In this document: one piece after another, positions 16,795 to 25,567 of the stretch
Layout of the letters: every line of letters begins with the position of its first letter
Position numbering within the stretch: the stretch's first letter is position 1
Origin: Tychonema litorale BBK16
GTDB taxonomy: Bacteria; Cyanobacteriota; Cyanobacteriia; Cyanobacteriales; Microcoleaceae
Length of the DNA stretch: 44,993 nucleotides
Assembly (NCBI RefSeq): GCF_021648855.1
Contig: NZ_JAKJHX010000028.1
Coordinates: 5,579-50,571, forward strand
Direction of reading: 5' to 3'
Made by a program: the position numbers and the translations under genes
The notes under the pieces: model-generated
Told to the model about the DNA's origin: nothing
The model's input: the letters and a program-made list of their open reading frames with translations, nothing else
The model's database searches: none

Positions 16795-17208
16795 ATGTTC
16801 AAGACAGTGTTATTTCCAGTAGATCAAAGCCGAGAAGCCCGCGAAGCTGCCGAAAAGGTTGTCAATATTGTGAAAACCTATGGTGCTCGTTTAGTGATTC
16901 TGTCGGTAGTCGAACCCCCAGCCGAGGCTGGCGAGTCCCCACCGCGAGAAGCAATGGCTTCCCCGGAAGCAGTGGCTAAGCTGCTGTCTGATGCCCAAGC
17001 GATGTTCTCTCAGCAGGGAATTGAAGCTGAAATCATTGAACGGGAAGGCAAACCTGCTTTCACGATTTGCGATGTGGCTGACGAGATTGGGGCTGATTTG
17101 ATTGTGATGGGCTGTCGAGGGATGGGTTTAACTGATGATGGGGCGTCTGACAGCGTTACCAATCGGGTGATAAACTTATCTCCTTGTTCCGTTTTGATTG
17201 TGCCTTAG
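16795..17208 (+). CDS. Universal stress protein (UspA family)
   Basis: The protein is 137 residues from the ATG at 16795 (MFKTVLFPVDQSREA), the usual Usp start. An upstream in-frame GTG at 16777 would add six residues but reads into the IS605 scar. It has the ATP-binding set typical of this class: D10, then GCRGMGLTDDGASDSVTNRV near the C-terminus (G-2x-G-9x-S/T) and the terminal SPCSVLIVP strand. Usp proteins aid survival under stress; the exact role is unknown. Its native promoter may have been replaced by the IS remnant that ends 28 bases upstream. Confidence 0.88.
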   Translation: MFKTVLFPVDQSREAREAAEKVVNIVKTYGARLVILSVVEPPAEAGESPPREAMASPEAVAKLLSDAQAMFSQQGIEAEIIEREGKPAFTICDVADEIGADLIVMGCRGMGLTDDGASDSVTNRVINLSPCSVLIVP

Positions 17209-17211
17209 TCA

Positions 17212-17344
17212 GTTGACCGTTGACGGTTGACCGTTGACGGTTGACCGTTGACGGTTGTCATTAAACAAATAACAAATAACAAATAACAAATAACAAATAA
17301 CCAACAGTCAACAGTCAACAGTCAACAGTCAACAGTCAACTAAC
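17212..17344. repeat. Cluster of three short tandem repeats (heptamers)
   Basis: Between usp and rbgA lie (a) GTTGACC/GTTGACG heptamers alternating about six times (17212-17256), (b) five AAATAAC heptamers (about 17265-17300) and (c) six AGTCAAC heptamers (about 17304-17344). Set (c) is the near complement of set (a), so the whole can fold as a long imperfect hairpin. These fit the cyanobacterial short tandemly repeated repetitive (STRR) heptamers. Confidence 0.85.
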
Positions 17345-17346
17345 TA

Positions 17347-18225
17347 ATGAAAATTCACTGGTATCCCGGTCACATTGCTAAAGCTGAACGGGCATTAAAA
17401 GAACAACTAAAGCGAGTAGATGTGGTGCTGGAAGTCCGAGATGCCCGCATTCCTCTGGCTACTAATCATCCCCAAATGCAGACTTGGGTGGGCAGTAAAG
17501 CACGAATATTAGTGATTAATCGGATGGATATGATTTCGCCTCGATTGCGCGAGGAATGGGAAATATGGTTTGAAGCAAGGGGGGAAGCGGTTTATTTTAC
17601 TAATGCTGGACACGGACAAGGCATAGATGCTTTGACGGATGCTGTGCAGAATGCTGGGGTGCAACTCAATCAAAGAAGATTCGATCGCGGTATGCTTCCT
17701 CGTCCAGTCCGGGCGGTGGTGATTGGCTTTCCGAATGTGGGAAAGTCTGCTTTGATTAATCGGTTATTGGGACGGAGAGTGGTAGATAGTGCGCGTAGGG
17801 CTGGAGTAACGCGATCGCTCCGATGGATTCGGATTTCTGACGAAATTGAGCTATTAGACACTCCTGGAGTGATTCCCACCCGCATTAACAATCAGGAAAA
17901 TGCCTTAAAGTTAGCTATTTGTGAAGATATTGGCGAAGCAGCTTACGACAATCAGGTAGTAGCAGCGGCGATGGTAGATTTGCTGCTGGGGCTGGAAGCT
18001 ACTGATGATACTTTGATTTCAGTATCTGGTTTCAAATCCAGATATAAATTAGATGCTTTATCTACTAATGGTGAGAATTATTTACACGAGATAGCTAAGG
18101 AAAGACATCAAGGAGATGTGGAACGAATGGCGCGGCAGATGTTGAATGATTTTAGGACTGGTGTTTTGGGTCAACTTCCTTTGGAGTTCCCGCCGATTTT
18201 ACCGGAGGAATTACCTAATAGTTAA
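17347..18225 (+). CDS. rbgA: Ribosome biogenesis GTPase RbgA/YlqF
   Basis: A circularly permuted GTPase that acts late in assembly of the 50S ribosomal subunit. In the 292-residue protein the G motifs come in permuted order: G4 as NRMD (58-61, a variant of NKxD), then G1 GFPNVGKS (127-134), then G3 DTPG near 173. The N-terminal MKIHWYPGHIAKAER is the family hallmark, and the C-terminal helical region binds RNA. The ATG comes three bases after the heptamer repeat cluster, so ribosome binding must use a site inside the repeat; no good Shine-Dalgarno is visible. Confidence 0.93.
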   Translation: MKIHWYPGHIAKAERALKEQLKRVDVVLEVRDARIPLATNHPQMQTWVGSKARILVINRMDMISPRLREEWEIWFEARGEAVYFTNAGHGQGIDALTDAVQNAGVQLNQRRFDRGMLPRPVRAVVIGFPNVGKSALINRLLGRRVVDSARRAGVTRSLRWIRISDEIELLDTPGVIPTRINNQENALKLAICEDIGEAAYDNQVVAAAMVDLLLGLEATDDTLISVSGFKSRYKLDALSTNGENYLHEIAKERHQGDVERMARQMLNDFRTGVLGQLPLEFPPILPEELPNS

Positions 18226-18249
18226 AAACAGAAGTATAAGAGAATACCT

Positions 18250-18282
18250 AGATACCCGACTTTTTCAAAAAGTCAGGTATCT
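18250..18282. terminator. Bidirectional terminator between rbgA and dndD
   Basis: The hairpin AGATACC-c-GACTTTTT / AAAAAGTC-a-GGTATCT lies between two convergent genes. A- and T-rich stretches in and around it would let it stop transcription from both sides. Confidence 0.7.
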
Positions 18283-18300
18283 AATTTACAATCTCAAATT

Positions 18301-20295
18301 TTACCAAAAATAACCCTCTTCCACAGTAGTTTGGCGCTTAGTAGAGTCATACTTAAGTAGGTAGCTGTGGGCGATCGCCTCCAATTCTTGCAGCTTATCA
18401 TATTCTACTTTGCTAATTTCAGTATCTGTTGACAGCAGAATGACTTGATGGCTGGCTGAGGGGAAATACCGTTCGACTAGGTTGTTTCTGTGGGAAGAAT
18501 CGAGGCGGCCGAGGGGTGTGTCGATCGCAACTGGCAACAATCTACCAGATACTCTGGCTAATCCCCACAAAAACGCGATCGCCAGCAACTGTTTTTCCCC
18601 AGCAGAAAGTCTGTGTTTGGGTACTTGTTTACCTTCAGTATCATAAATTGAGAGGCTAAATGTTTCAGTATCGATCGCAACTCTGTGCACCAAATCAGTT
18701 TTGTGTAGAAGATAACGGAAACAATCAGTAATTTCCACTTCCAGTTTGTTGAGTTTTTTGAGAGTAAGTTTTTCTTTGAACTGTTTGAGGGTGGCTTGGG
18801 CTTTGGCGATGGATGCGATGATATGTTGGCTGTTTCTGATGGTGATATATTCGCTACTATAGCTTTCTAGTTCCTTTTGATTTTTTGCTAATTCTTTATC
18901 TAATTCATCTATGCGACGGTTAACTGATTCTAAGTCGGCGGCTGCGTTGGCGACTTCTTTTTGAGCATTTTTAACTGCTAACTCTAGTTTATCGTAGGCT
19001 TCGGGCGCAGCAGCGGCTGCGAGTTGTCTGTCTGTGAAGTCGATTTCTGATTCGATGTTTTTGATTTCTGCTATTTGTTCAGCGGTGGCGGTTTGCTGGG
19101 CTTGAATTTGGTAGCTAAGCAGGTTTTCTAGTTGCTGGCTACTGTTGTCATCGGCGTTCATCCAGGGCGGAATGTCTGTTCCTGCTTGCTGTTCGAGTTC
19201 TTGGTTTTCTTGGCGGATGAAGTCTTGAATTTTATCTAGATGTTCGGCATTTAATGAGATTTCGGCGATATAGTTCAGAAGGCGATCGCTTCTTTTTTTG
19301 ATCGCATTTTGGGCAATCTTTGCTTGCTGCTGACTAGCTTCTGTTTCTGCTTGAATTTTTGCTGCGGTTAGCAGGGGAGAAATTAGCGCTAGTGGTAGCG
19401 TATTTGAGGCTAATTCCATCATGGTTTGACGGGTTTTTTCTGCCTGATTTCTGTAGTTGTTTAGTTGTATGTCTAGTTGACTGCGATCGGCCGCAATTTT
19501 GCCACCTTCAGAAATAAATTTGTCTGATGCTTGTTGCTGATTTTTTTGAACTTTCTCTAATTTGTTTTTAAAGCTGGCTTGCTTTTCTATTTCTAAGTCT
19601 TTTTTGGCAGTAATCTCCTTGAATATTCCCTCAATTTTCTCTAAAGCTACCAAGTCTTTTTTCCCAGCAATGTCTTTCCGCTTGCGCCCTGCTAGAATCT
19701 CTAAATCAATGGCGAGGCGTTCTGCAAGTTCCAAACCTAAAAGAGATTTAATCGCCCCAACAACAAACTCCGGCGGAGTTTCGAGTTCAGCTAATTCTTT
19801 TACTTGTTCGCCATCAAACAGAAATAGGTTGGATATGCCGACTGGCAAAAGAGTTTCGATGTATTCATCCCAGGTTTTAGTAATTGCTTTGTCCGACCAC
19901 CAATCATTGACAACTTCGCTATATATGAGAATACTTAAGTTATCTTTGATATCATTTTTAGTCCAGTATCTAACTATTTTAAATTGAGTTAATTTGTCAT
20001 CTTGGACTTGTTCAAATATTAATTCAACACGGGTATCGTCTAATGGTGGAGTATGACGATTGACTGATTGATTCAGAAAGTCGCTGTAGCTTAAATTTCC
20101 TCTGGTGGAACATTGAGCTCTACCACCGTAAAGGGCGAGGCGAATACCATCCATCAGGGTAGTTTTGCCGCCACCGTTCATGCCACCAAATAGGATGACT
20201 GGGCAGGGATTTCCGTCTTTTTCGGGGCGGAGATTGATGGTTTGAATGCCTGCGTAGGGGCCGAAGTTTTTGAGGACGAGTTCGAGGAATTGCAT
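18301..20295 (-). CDS. dndD: DNA phosphorothioation ATPase DndD
   Basis: DndD is an SMC/Rad50-like ATPase that works with DndC in replacing a non-bridging phosphate oxygen of DNA by sulfur. The 664-residue protein has Walker A GGMNGGGKTT (37-46), the family FLFDGE motif (158-163), a long coiled-coil middle (about 200-530), the ABC signature LSAGEKQ near 563-569 and Walker B IDTPLGRLD near 591. No CxxC zinc hook is seen. It lies downstream of dndC after a gap of 78 bases that holds a perfect 10-bp hairpin. dndE, which often follows dndD, is missing: dndD is the last gene before the terminator. Confidence 0.92.
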   Translation of the reverse strand: MQFLELVLKNFGPYAGIQTINLRPEKDGNPCPVILFGGMNGGGKTTLMDGIRLALYGGRAQCSTRGNLSYSDFLNQSVNRHTPPLDDTRVELIFEQVQDDKLTQFKIVRYWTKNDIKDNLSILIYSEVVNDWWSDKAITKTWDEYIETLLPVGISNLFLFDGEQVKELAELETPPEFVVGAIKSLLGLELAERLAIDLEILAGRKRKDIAGKKDLVALEKIEGIFKEITAKKDLEIEKQASFKNKLEKVQKNQQQASDKFISEGGKIAADRSQLDIQLNNYRNQAEKTRQTMMELASNTLPLALISPLLTAAKIQAETEASQQQAKIAQNAIKKRSDRLLNYIAEISLNAEHLDKIQDFIRQENQELEQQAGTDIPPWMNADDNSSQQLENLLSYQIQAQQTATAEQIAEIKNIESEIDFTDRQLAAAAAPEAYDKLELAVKNAQKEVANAAADLESVNRRIDELDKELAKNQKELESYSSEYITIRNSQHIIASIAKAQATLKQFKEKLTLKKLNKLEVEITDCFRYLLHKTDLVHRVAIDTETFSLSIYDTEGKQVPKHRLSAGEKQLLAIAFLWGLARVSGRLLPVAIDTPLGRLDSSHRNNLVERYFPSASHQVILLSTDTEISKVEYDKLQELEAIAHSYLLKYDSTKRQTTVEEGYFW

Positions 20296-20333
20296 TGTAG
20301 ATGTTGTTGAGATAGGATGAGAGTTGATGGGTG

Positions 20334-20362
20334 CGATCGGGCTGAGACTCCTAGCCCGATCG
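20334..20362. promoter_or_regulatory. Perfect 10-bp hairpin between dndC and dndD
   Basis: CGATCGGGCT pairs with AGCCCGATCG around the 9-base loop gagactcct. It lies in the 78-base spacer of the dndC-dndD transcript and has no U-tract on the minus strand. It may be an RNA processing or attenuation signal that sets the DndC:DndD ratio; this is inferred. Confidence 0.55.
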
Positions 20363-20373
20363 ACATTATTGAC

Positions 20374-22053
20374 CTAATCTTTACTATTTCCCCCTCCGAC
20401 ATCTGGAGTTGAATATTTAATATCCGCCCAAGATAACTGCTTGTCTTCCTTGCTGCTGCTTTCAAGTTCTTCCTTAAGTTTGGCAATATCGACGGTAGCA
20501 TCGGTTGCAGAAATGTTGCTTTGGGCGATCGCATCTTTGACTTGCTGAATATTCAGGGCCGGATTTGCTTTCACATCTTCCACCGCTTTTTTCAAGTTGC
20601 GTTGATAGTGGGCGTTACCAATAGCTTCTTTCTGCGATCGCGAACTGGTTTCAAAGCATTTCTCCAAATCTCCATAAACACCGGTACGGCGGGGTTTTGT
20701 ATAGTATTGGCGTTCAGTATCCAGAAGTTTTGCCATCAATTCCAGGTGCATTTTATCCTCGCACATTTCTTCGAGCACAGTCCATTCGTCGCTACCCAAA
20801 AGTTTTCTTTCGGCGGCGGGGCGGGAATCTTCAAAACGTTCGCCCGTGACTTCTTCATAAATCCGGGGCAAACTGTCGTCAAATTCGTGTCTTTCTTCTA
20901 GCCAAATGCGACGGATTTCGCTAAGTTCTTCCGGGGCTATTAAGGTAATATCTCGCATTTCTTCTGGTGCTTTAAAACGAATTTCAGTTTGAACAGAAAG
21001 AAGTCGCCTCAATAAATAATCACGCGCTTCTTTACTATAAGGACCGGGAATAGGCTCAATAGCTATTTCACCCTCTAAATTACGCTCATACAGTTGAACA
21101 TTTCCATTGCGTCGCCGAAAGTCACGTCGATCGCGACTATCTTCAACATCCAATTCTACACGGAAATCTAGTAGAGGTTGCAACCACTCTTTTTCTTCAT
21201 CATTTTGAATCATCGCTGTTAGCGATTTATCCTGACTTACCATTGTACACACCCAGCACCCAAAACGAGAACTGCCACAGCTAGGCGTAGAAGTATCGAC
21301 AACTAGGGGACATTCATTATCAGCACTCGCACCCCGGTACATAGCGAACAAATCTTTGTTGCTGTATCCCCAAGGATTGTCCCACTGCATTAGATAAAGC
21401 CAAACTTCATCATCACGCCAGTCTTCAATTGGGCTATAAACCAGAGAGTTCGGTAAGTTCATATTGGGGCTTAGGCGATCGCGTACCCGTCTAGCTTCCA
21501 TTTTTTTCATCCTATGAGCACGCTTTGTGCTTTCAGCTTTACGAGTCCCTAAGACAAGTATAGTTTCACCGCTACTGCGAATAACATTACGAATAAAACG
21601 GTTAGATGGAGATATTTTTAGGCGATCGGTGCACCAGCGAAACTTACCTCTGGGTGCTGGGTATCCTTTGCCAATCAAACCTACCCAAAAAGTTTCTGTC
21701 CACTCTGGTTGTAGCAGATGAGTACCTATGGGCATTTCTTGTTCTATAGCAGCAATATTCATTTGCTTAATAGACTTCCGAACCCATGTAGATACGATCG
21801 GATTTTCTACCAGAGTGTCAGTGGTAATAATATCAATTTTTTTAGTTTGTTTAGACTGGGGAAGTTTAGCAATTGCATTCCAAATTAGCTGTACTACTGC
21901 CGTCGAATCTTTTCCCCCACTATATCCAATTACCCAGGGGATATCGTCAAGACAATATAACTCTTGAACTTCCTGAGTTAGCAACTCTATGTCTTCTATT
22001 AATTCGGTAACACTACGACCCGGTAGTAATGACATCTGCTGAGTTTGAATCAT
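20374..22053 (-). CDS. dndC: DNA phosphorothioation sulfurtransferase DndC
   Basis: DndC is a PAPS-reductase-like, iron-sulfur protein that activates DNA phosphate with ATP for sulfur insertion. The 559-residue protein has the PP-loop SGGKDST (45-51). The conserved cysteines C141, C248, C259, C266 and C269 include the Fe-S cluster ligands. GTRKAES and SPIEDWRDDEVW are further PP-loop family motifs. The C-terminal 150 residues, charged and Gln/Lys-rich, are typical of cyanobacterial DndC. A good AGGAG lies nine bases before the ATG. In a standard locus dndB would be just upstream; here the intervening DNA carries a gene on the other strand, so dndC needs its own promoter. Confidence 0.95.
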   Translation of the reverse strand: MIQTQQMSLLPGRSVTELIEDIELLTQEVQELYCLDDIPWVIGYSGGKDSTAVVQLIWNAIAKLPQSKQTKKIDIITTDTLVENPIVSTWVRKSIKQMNIAAIEQEMPIGTHLLQPEWTETFWVGLIGKGYPAPRGKFRWCTDRLKISPSNRFIRNVIRSSGETILVLGTRKAESTKRAHRMKKMEARRVRDRLSPNMNLPNSLVYSPIEDWRDDEVWLYLMQWDNPWGYSNKDLFAMYRGASADNECPLVVDTSTPSCGSSRFGCWVCTMVSQDKSLTAMIQNDEEKEWLQPLLDFRVELDVEDSRDRRDFRRRNGNVQLYERNLEGEIAIEPIPGPYSKEARDYLLRRLLSVQTEIRFKAPEEMRDITLIAPEELSEIRRIWLEERHEFDDSLPRIYEEVTGERFEDSRPAAERKLLGSDEWTVLEEMCEDKMHLELMAKLLDTERQYYTKPRRTGVYGDLEKCFETSSRSQKEAIGNAHYQRNLKKAVEDVKANPALNIQQVKDAIAQSNISATDATVDIAKLKEELESSSKEDKQLSWADIKYSTPDVGGGNSKD

Positions 22054-22074
22054 ATCTGAAAGCTCCTATCCTCT

Positions 22075-22102
22075 ATATTAATAGTTTACGATATAATGTC
22101 AT
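22075..22102 (-). promoter_or_regulatory. Possible dndC promoter
   Basis: On the minus strand ATGACA (-35; complement of 22097-22102) and TAATAT (-10; complement of 22075-22080) are 16 bases apart and about 22 bases upstream of the dndC ATG. It resembles a sigma-70-type promoter. Confidence 0.35.
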
Positions 22103-22160
22103 GCCTTATAAAAATTATTTTTTTTGTTTTATTGTTTGCCAGTGGCGAGAAATAGTATCC

Positions 22161-22190
22161 CTGACAGTTTATATTTATACGGTTTGTAAT
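22161..22190 (+). promoter_or_regulatory. Possible promoter of the first DGQHR gene
   Basis: CTGACA (22161-22166) and TGTAAT (22185-22190) are 18 bases apart and 36 bases before the ATG at 22227. An imperfect inverted repeat GTAATG..CACTAC overlaps the -10 region and could be an operator. It is divergent from dndC. Confidence 0.35.
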
Positions 22191-22226
22191 GTAAAATTAT
22201 GTCACTACACAATTTTTTTAACCTAT

Positions 22227-23402
22227 ATGTCTGATAATAACCCTACTCAGTCCGATCGAGTTCCAGGAATTGATGAGTTACTTGCTCCCTACTTCGCCAA
22301 GTACCACCGCGATCGGCGCTATCCGGCGTTAATTTTTGAGTGCGGCAAACGGACTATGCTGCAAATTAATGTACCTTCTAAAGATTTACCAAATCTTCTT
22401 CAAGCTAAACCCGCTAGTGCTAATAATCCAGCTTCTGGTAAGGATCGCCCAGAAATCAAGGGTCATGCTGATGACATTAAACAATATATTGGTAAGCGTT
22501 TGAAAAAAGGTAAAAAGTGGATTTTAGGGAGCTTTACAGCAAATGTAGCCCCAGAGATGATTACAGTTGAAGAATTGGGTATGGGGTTTTGCATAGTTGT
22601 CATTCCGCAAATAGTGAAATTAGATTTGATTGATGGGCAGCACCGTCTAAAGGCAATTAGAGACTTAATGAAAACCGATGAAACTTTATTGAAAAACGAA
22701 TCTTTCCCTATAACTCTAATTTTAGAGGATAATTTTAAACAGTGTCAATTAGATTTTCGCGATTTAGCTCAAGCCAAGCCAGTTGAAAAATCTTTGTCTG
22801 TTTCATTTAGCGAATATTCGGGGAGGGATGGTATTGCTAACAGATTGATAGAAGAAGTGACCATGTTTCGCGGAAAAACAAATAGATTAGATAAATCTCC
22901 TGGAAAAAACGATAAGTTAATATATACAACCAATTACATAGCTAGAGCCGTAAGTTGCGCTTGTGTTGACAATCCAGAAGATGAACTTGAAGATTTTGAC
23001 ACTCCAGAAGAAATTGAAAAAATGTTTAATGCCTTAGCTAATTCCTTCAATGTATTTTTCTCAGAATGCAATCATACACGACATATTTTTGATACAAGTA
23101 TCGAAAAATTGACTGTAGAGGAAGTGACTAACTTTAAGAAAGAATGTCTCTTAGCGGTGAGTGTGGGTTTAGAAATTTTAGGGCGCTTGCTTTACTGTAC
23201 TTGGGAGCCGAAAAGTAATTCCTTCAACTCTCAAAAAATTTTGCTACTAGCTCAGCTAGATTGGTCTAGAACGAATAATCTTTGGCATAACAATGTAGTG
23301 AGGAAAAACACAAAAAATGGGAAAACAACACTGACTATATCTTGGGGTGCAGGTGCTATAGCAGATGCAGTTGAAGCAGTCAAAAGCCAACTGAGATGGT
23401 AA
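22227..23402 (+). CDS. DGQHR-motif protein, DndB-like, divergent from dndC
   Basis: The 391-residue protein from ATG 22227 (MSDNNPTQ) has DGQHRLKAIRDL at 136-147. The DGQHR motif, related to ParB/Srx folds, defines DndB and its relatives. The longer frame back to 22029 would overlap dndC and reads as low-quality sequence, so the later start is preferred. The gene lies on the opposite strand between dndC and the first 82 codons of dndB, and its stop is four bases from the stop of that fragment. It probably replaces or modulates DndB, which in other bacteria represses dnd transcription and limits modification. Confidence 0.82.
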   Translation: MSDNNPTQSDRVPGIDELLAPYFAKYHRDRRYPALIFECGKRTMLQINVPSKDLPNLLQAKPASANNPASGKDRPEIKGHADDIKQYIGKRLKKGKKWILGSFTANVAPEMITVEELGMGFCIVVIPQIVKLDLIDGQHRLKAIRDLMKTDETLLKNESFPITLILEDNFKQCQLDFRDLAQAKPVEKSLSVSFSEYSGRDGIANRLIEEVTMFRGKTNRLDKSPGKNDKLIYTTNYIARAVSCACVDNPEDELEDFDTPEEIEKMFNALANSFNVFFSECNHTRHIFDTSIEKLTVEEVTNFKKECLLAVSVGLEILGRLLYCTWEPKSNSFNSQKILLLAQLDWSRTNNLWHNNVVRKNTKNGKTTLTISWGAGAIADAVEAVKSQLRW

Positions 23403-23406
23403 GCAA

Positions 23407-23655
23407 TCAATATTTATTAGCTGCAATTGCCCCACAAGTATAATTTGTAGGATTCTTGACAAAATAGTCAGCAATTTCAGGAATCCGAGTTTGATTCAGA
23501 GTGCGAATTGCCCGCATTTCCGGCGGCAAATCTTCCGATTCAAAGGGGAACAATTTCGGCAGAAAACGCACCGGGCACATCGACACGTAATATTCGCGGC
23601 CCGCTTGAATTCCCCGAATTACTGGCAAAATGTATTCAAAGGAAGGAGTAGACAT
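23407..23655 (-). pseudogene. dndB: dndB fragment, first 82 codons only
   Basis: The frame MSTPSFEYILPVIRGIQAGR-EYYVSMCPVRFLPKLFPF, then NQTRIPEIADYFVKNPTNY, is the N-terminus of DndB. Typical DndB is about 350-380 residues and contains DGQHR. Here the frame keeps homology up to about CGAIAAN and stops at codon 83, exactly where the inserted plus-strand DGQHR gene begins. The fragment faces the dnd operon (minus strand) and probably marks the original operon start. Loss of ~75% of the protein, including DGQHR, makes function unlikely, although a short N-terminal peptide could still be made. Confidence 0.75.
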
Positions 23656-23793
23656 AATTTAGAATTGGGAATCGGGCATTGAGCATCGGAAATGAGAATT
23701 AATACTTATTGACTTTTTGTCTGACTTGTGGTGAATATTCGGGATATGTCGAGATAAATCAAGTATTTCACAAATATTTTTAAAAAACAACTC

Positions 23794-23822
23794 TTGACAT
23801 AAAATTTAACTCGTGATATTTT
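23794..23822 (+). promoter_or_regulatory. Sigma-70-type promoter of the second DGQHR gene
   Basis: A consensus TTGACA (23794-23799) and TATTTT (23817-23822) with a 17-base spacer lie 33 bases before the ATG at 23856. It is within the 200-base divergent region shared with the dndB fragment. Confidence 0.5.
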
Positions 23823-23855
23823 TGAAAAAATACCCAAATAATATAAAAACCCCAA

Positions 23856-25448
23856 ATGACTACCCATTCAGTGGATGACCTCGCTAAACAATTTTTGGAA
23901 AAAGAAAATCGCGAAAGACAGGAAATCGCACTTTTATTAGATAATTACTTAGGAAAGGACGATCGCATTTTCGTCCAAAAAACCCAGATGGGAAGCAGCG
24001 AAGCTTACATCGGTTCAGTCACCCTAGAATGGTTAGACTCCCGCGTCCGTTTCGCCTCACATATGCCACTTTTTCGGCAAAAATTTGACCTCCAAACTAA
24101 CAACATCGTCCGCGACGACGAAACCATTGACGAAATTATCCAGCGCCCATTAGATTGGTCGCGCCAAGCAGCCCTCACTCAATATCTCGCAGCCCGAAAA
24201 TCGCACAAATTCCCCGCAGTTTTAGTAGTCGTCAGCCCCCCGTGGGTGGACAATCCCCTAGCCGATGAATGGGATAAAAACGGCGTCGCAACCAAATCAG
24301 CCGCAGAATTCACATCCTTTGATAAAAACCAAAATTTAGGGCTTTTGAATGTTTCTAAAGAAGTGGCAATTTTTGCCTTAGATGGCCAGCATCGGCTGAT
24401 GGGAGTTCAAGGTTTAATGAGTTTAATTAAAACCGGAATTCTCCAAAGATACAACAAAAATAAAAAACCTGTCGGCCCTGCAATTACCCTCGAAGATTTA
24501 GCCGAAGAGTATCAAATTGACCCCGAAACAGTGTATAAATTAGCTCACGAAAAAATCGGGATTGAGTTTATTCCGGCTGCTGCGGTAGGAGAAACCCGAC
24601 AGCAAGCACAACGGCGCGTGCGATCGATCTTTGTGCACGTTAACTTAATGGCTGTAACCCTAAGTCAAGGCCAATTAGCATTATTAAATGAGGACAACGG
24701 ATTTGCAATTTGCGCCCGCAAAATTGCCGTCACCCATCCCTTATTAAAAGAGCAAGATGATAGAAATCCCCGCGTAAATTGGGATAGTGCTACAGTCGCA
24801 GCCAAATCAACTGTTCTCACAACACTGCAAGCATTGCAAGATATGTCGGAACGGTATTTAGAATACAAATTTCCTCATTGGAAGCCCGAAAGAAAAGGTT
24901 TGATTCCCATGCGCCCGGAAGATGAGGAACTGAAAGAAGGAATAGAAGAGTTTAAGAAATTGTTCGATCATTTAGCAACTTTGCCCAGCTATCAAAGAAT
25001 TGAAAGCGGGGAAGAAACGGCTGAATTGCGCCGCTTTAGTTTTGAAAAGCCTGGTGGTGAGGGCAATATTTTGTTCCGCCCAGTCGGTCAAATTGCTTTA
25101 GCTCATGCTTTGGGAATTCTAGTATTTAGAAAGAAACTTTCCCTGAAATCTATTTTCGACAAACTCCGCAGGTACGATGTGGATGAAGGATTTAGTAACA
25201 TGGACAATCCTGAGTCTGCGTGGTACGGGATTTTGTACGATCCGAATAAGAAGCGAATGCTAGTTTCTGGAAGGGATTTGGCGACCAAGTTAATTGTATA
25301 TTTGGTGGCGGGAATTGGGGACGATATGGATCGAGCTCATTTGCGGCAAGCGGTGGCGCAAGCGAGAACTTTTGAGGATAAAGCTGTAGGATTTAATAGC
25401 AGATTTGTGCAGCCGAAAGAGGTGGGATTGCCGCCTGTGCTTAGCTAA
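23856..25448 (+). CDS. Large DGQHR-domain protein of the Dnd island
   Basis: The 530-residue protein carries DGQHRLMGVQGL at 176-187, preceded by VAIFALDGQ. This places it among the DGQHR proteins linked to phosphorothioation islands. It is longer than DndB and only distantly like the product of 22227-23402. The N-terminal 100 residues are acidic/helical, and residues 250-330 (RVRSIFVHVNLMAVTLSQGQ) resemble the ParB/DndB core after the motif. No nuclease or methylase motif is seen. It has its own promoter and faces away from the dndB fragment. A role in controlling or guiding sulfur modification is likely by family, not proven. Confidence 0.82.
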   Translation: MTTHSVDDLAKQFLEKENRERQEIALLLDNYLGKDDRIFVQKTQMGSSEAYIGSVTLEWLDSRVRFASHMPLFRQKFDLQTNNIVRDDETIDEIIQRPLDWSRQAALTQYLAARKSHKFPAVLVVVSPPWVDNPLADEWDKNGVATKSAAEFTSFDKNQNLGLLNVSKEVAIFALDGQHRLMGVQGLMSLIKTGILQRYNKNKKPVGPAITLEDLAEEYQIDPETVYKLAHEKIGIEFIPAAAVGETRQQAQRRVRSIFVHVNLMAVTLSQGQLALLNEDNGFAICARKIAVTHPLLKEQDDRNPRVNWDSATVAAKSTVLTTLQALQDMSERYLEYKFPHWKPERKGLIPMRPEDEELKEGIEEFKKLFDHLATLPSYQRIESGEETAELRRFSFEKPGGEGNILFRPVGQIALAHALGILVFRKKLSLKSIFDKLRRYDVDEGFSNMDNPESAWYGILYDPNKKRMLVSGRDLATKLIVYLVAGIGDDMDRAHLRQAVAQARTFEDKAVGFNSRFVQPKEVGLPPVLS

Positions 25449-25482
25449 GTTTTTATTAGATCCGAGTTTACAACTCGTTGAT

Positions 25483-25540
25483 TCTTTAGTCCGCGAAGGC
25501 GGACTTCGTTTGTGTAGAAGCGGTTTCAACCGCCGAATCT
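25483..25540. repeat. Two-hairpin dispersed repeat, copy B
   Basis: AGTCCGCGAAGGCGGACT and GCGGTTTCAACCGC hairpins are separated by TCGTTTGTGTAGAA, nearly identical to 2730-2785. It lies just downstream of the large DGQHR gene and may stop its transcription. Confidence 0.75.
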
Positions 25541-25567
25541 TTAAACAGAACCTGGATGCTGGGTGGT

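Noticed and set aside
17212..17344. Repeats that might be taken for a CRISPR array
   Set aside because: Units are 7 bases with no unique spacers; they are simple heptamer tandem repeats.
18301..20295. The first SMC-like ATPase as a Rad50/SbcC repair protein
   Set aside because: It lacks a zinc hook, is next to dndC and has the DndD FLFDGE motif; no SbcD/Mre11 partner is nearby.
22029..22226. N-terminal extension of the first DGQHR protein
   Set aside because: It overlaps the dndC start, its text is unlike protein of this family, and the ATG at 22227 gives the expected length with a possible promoter upstream.
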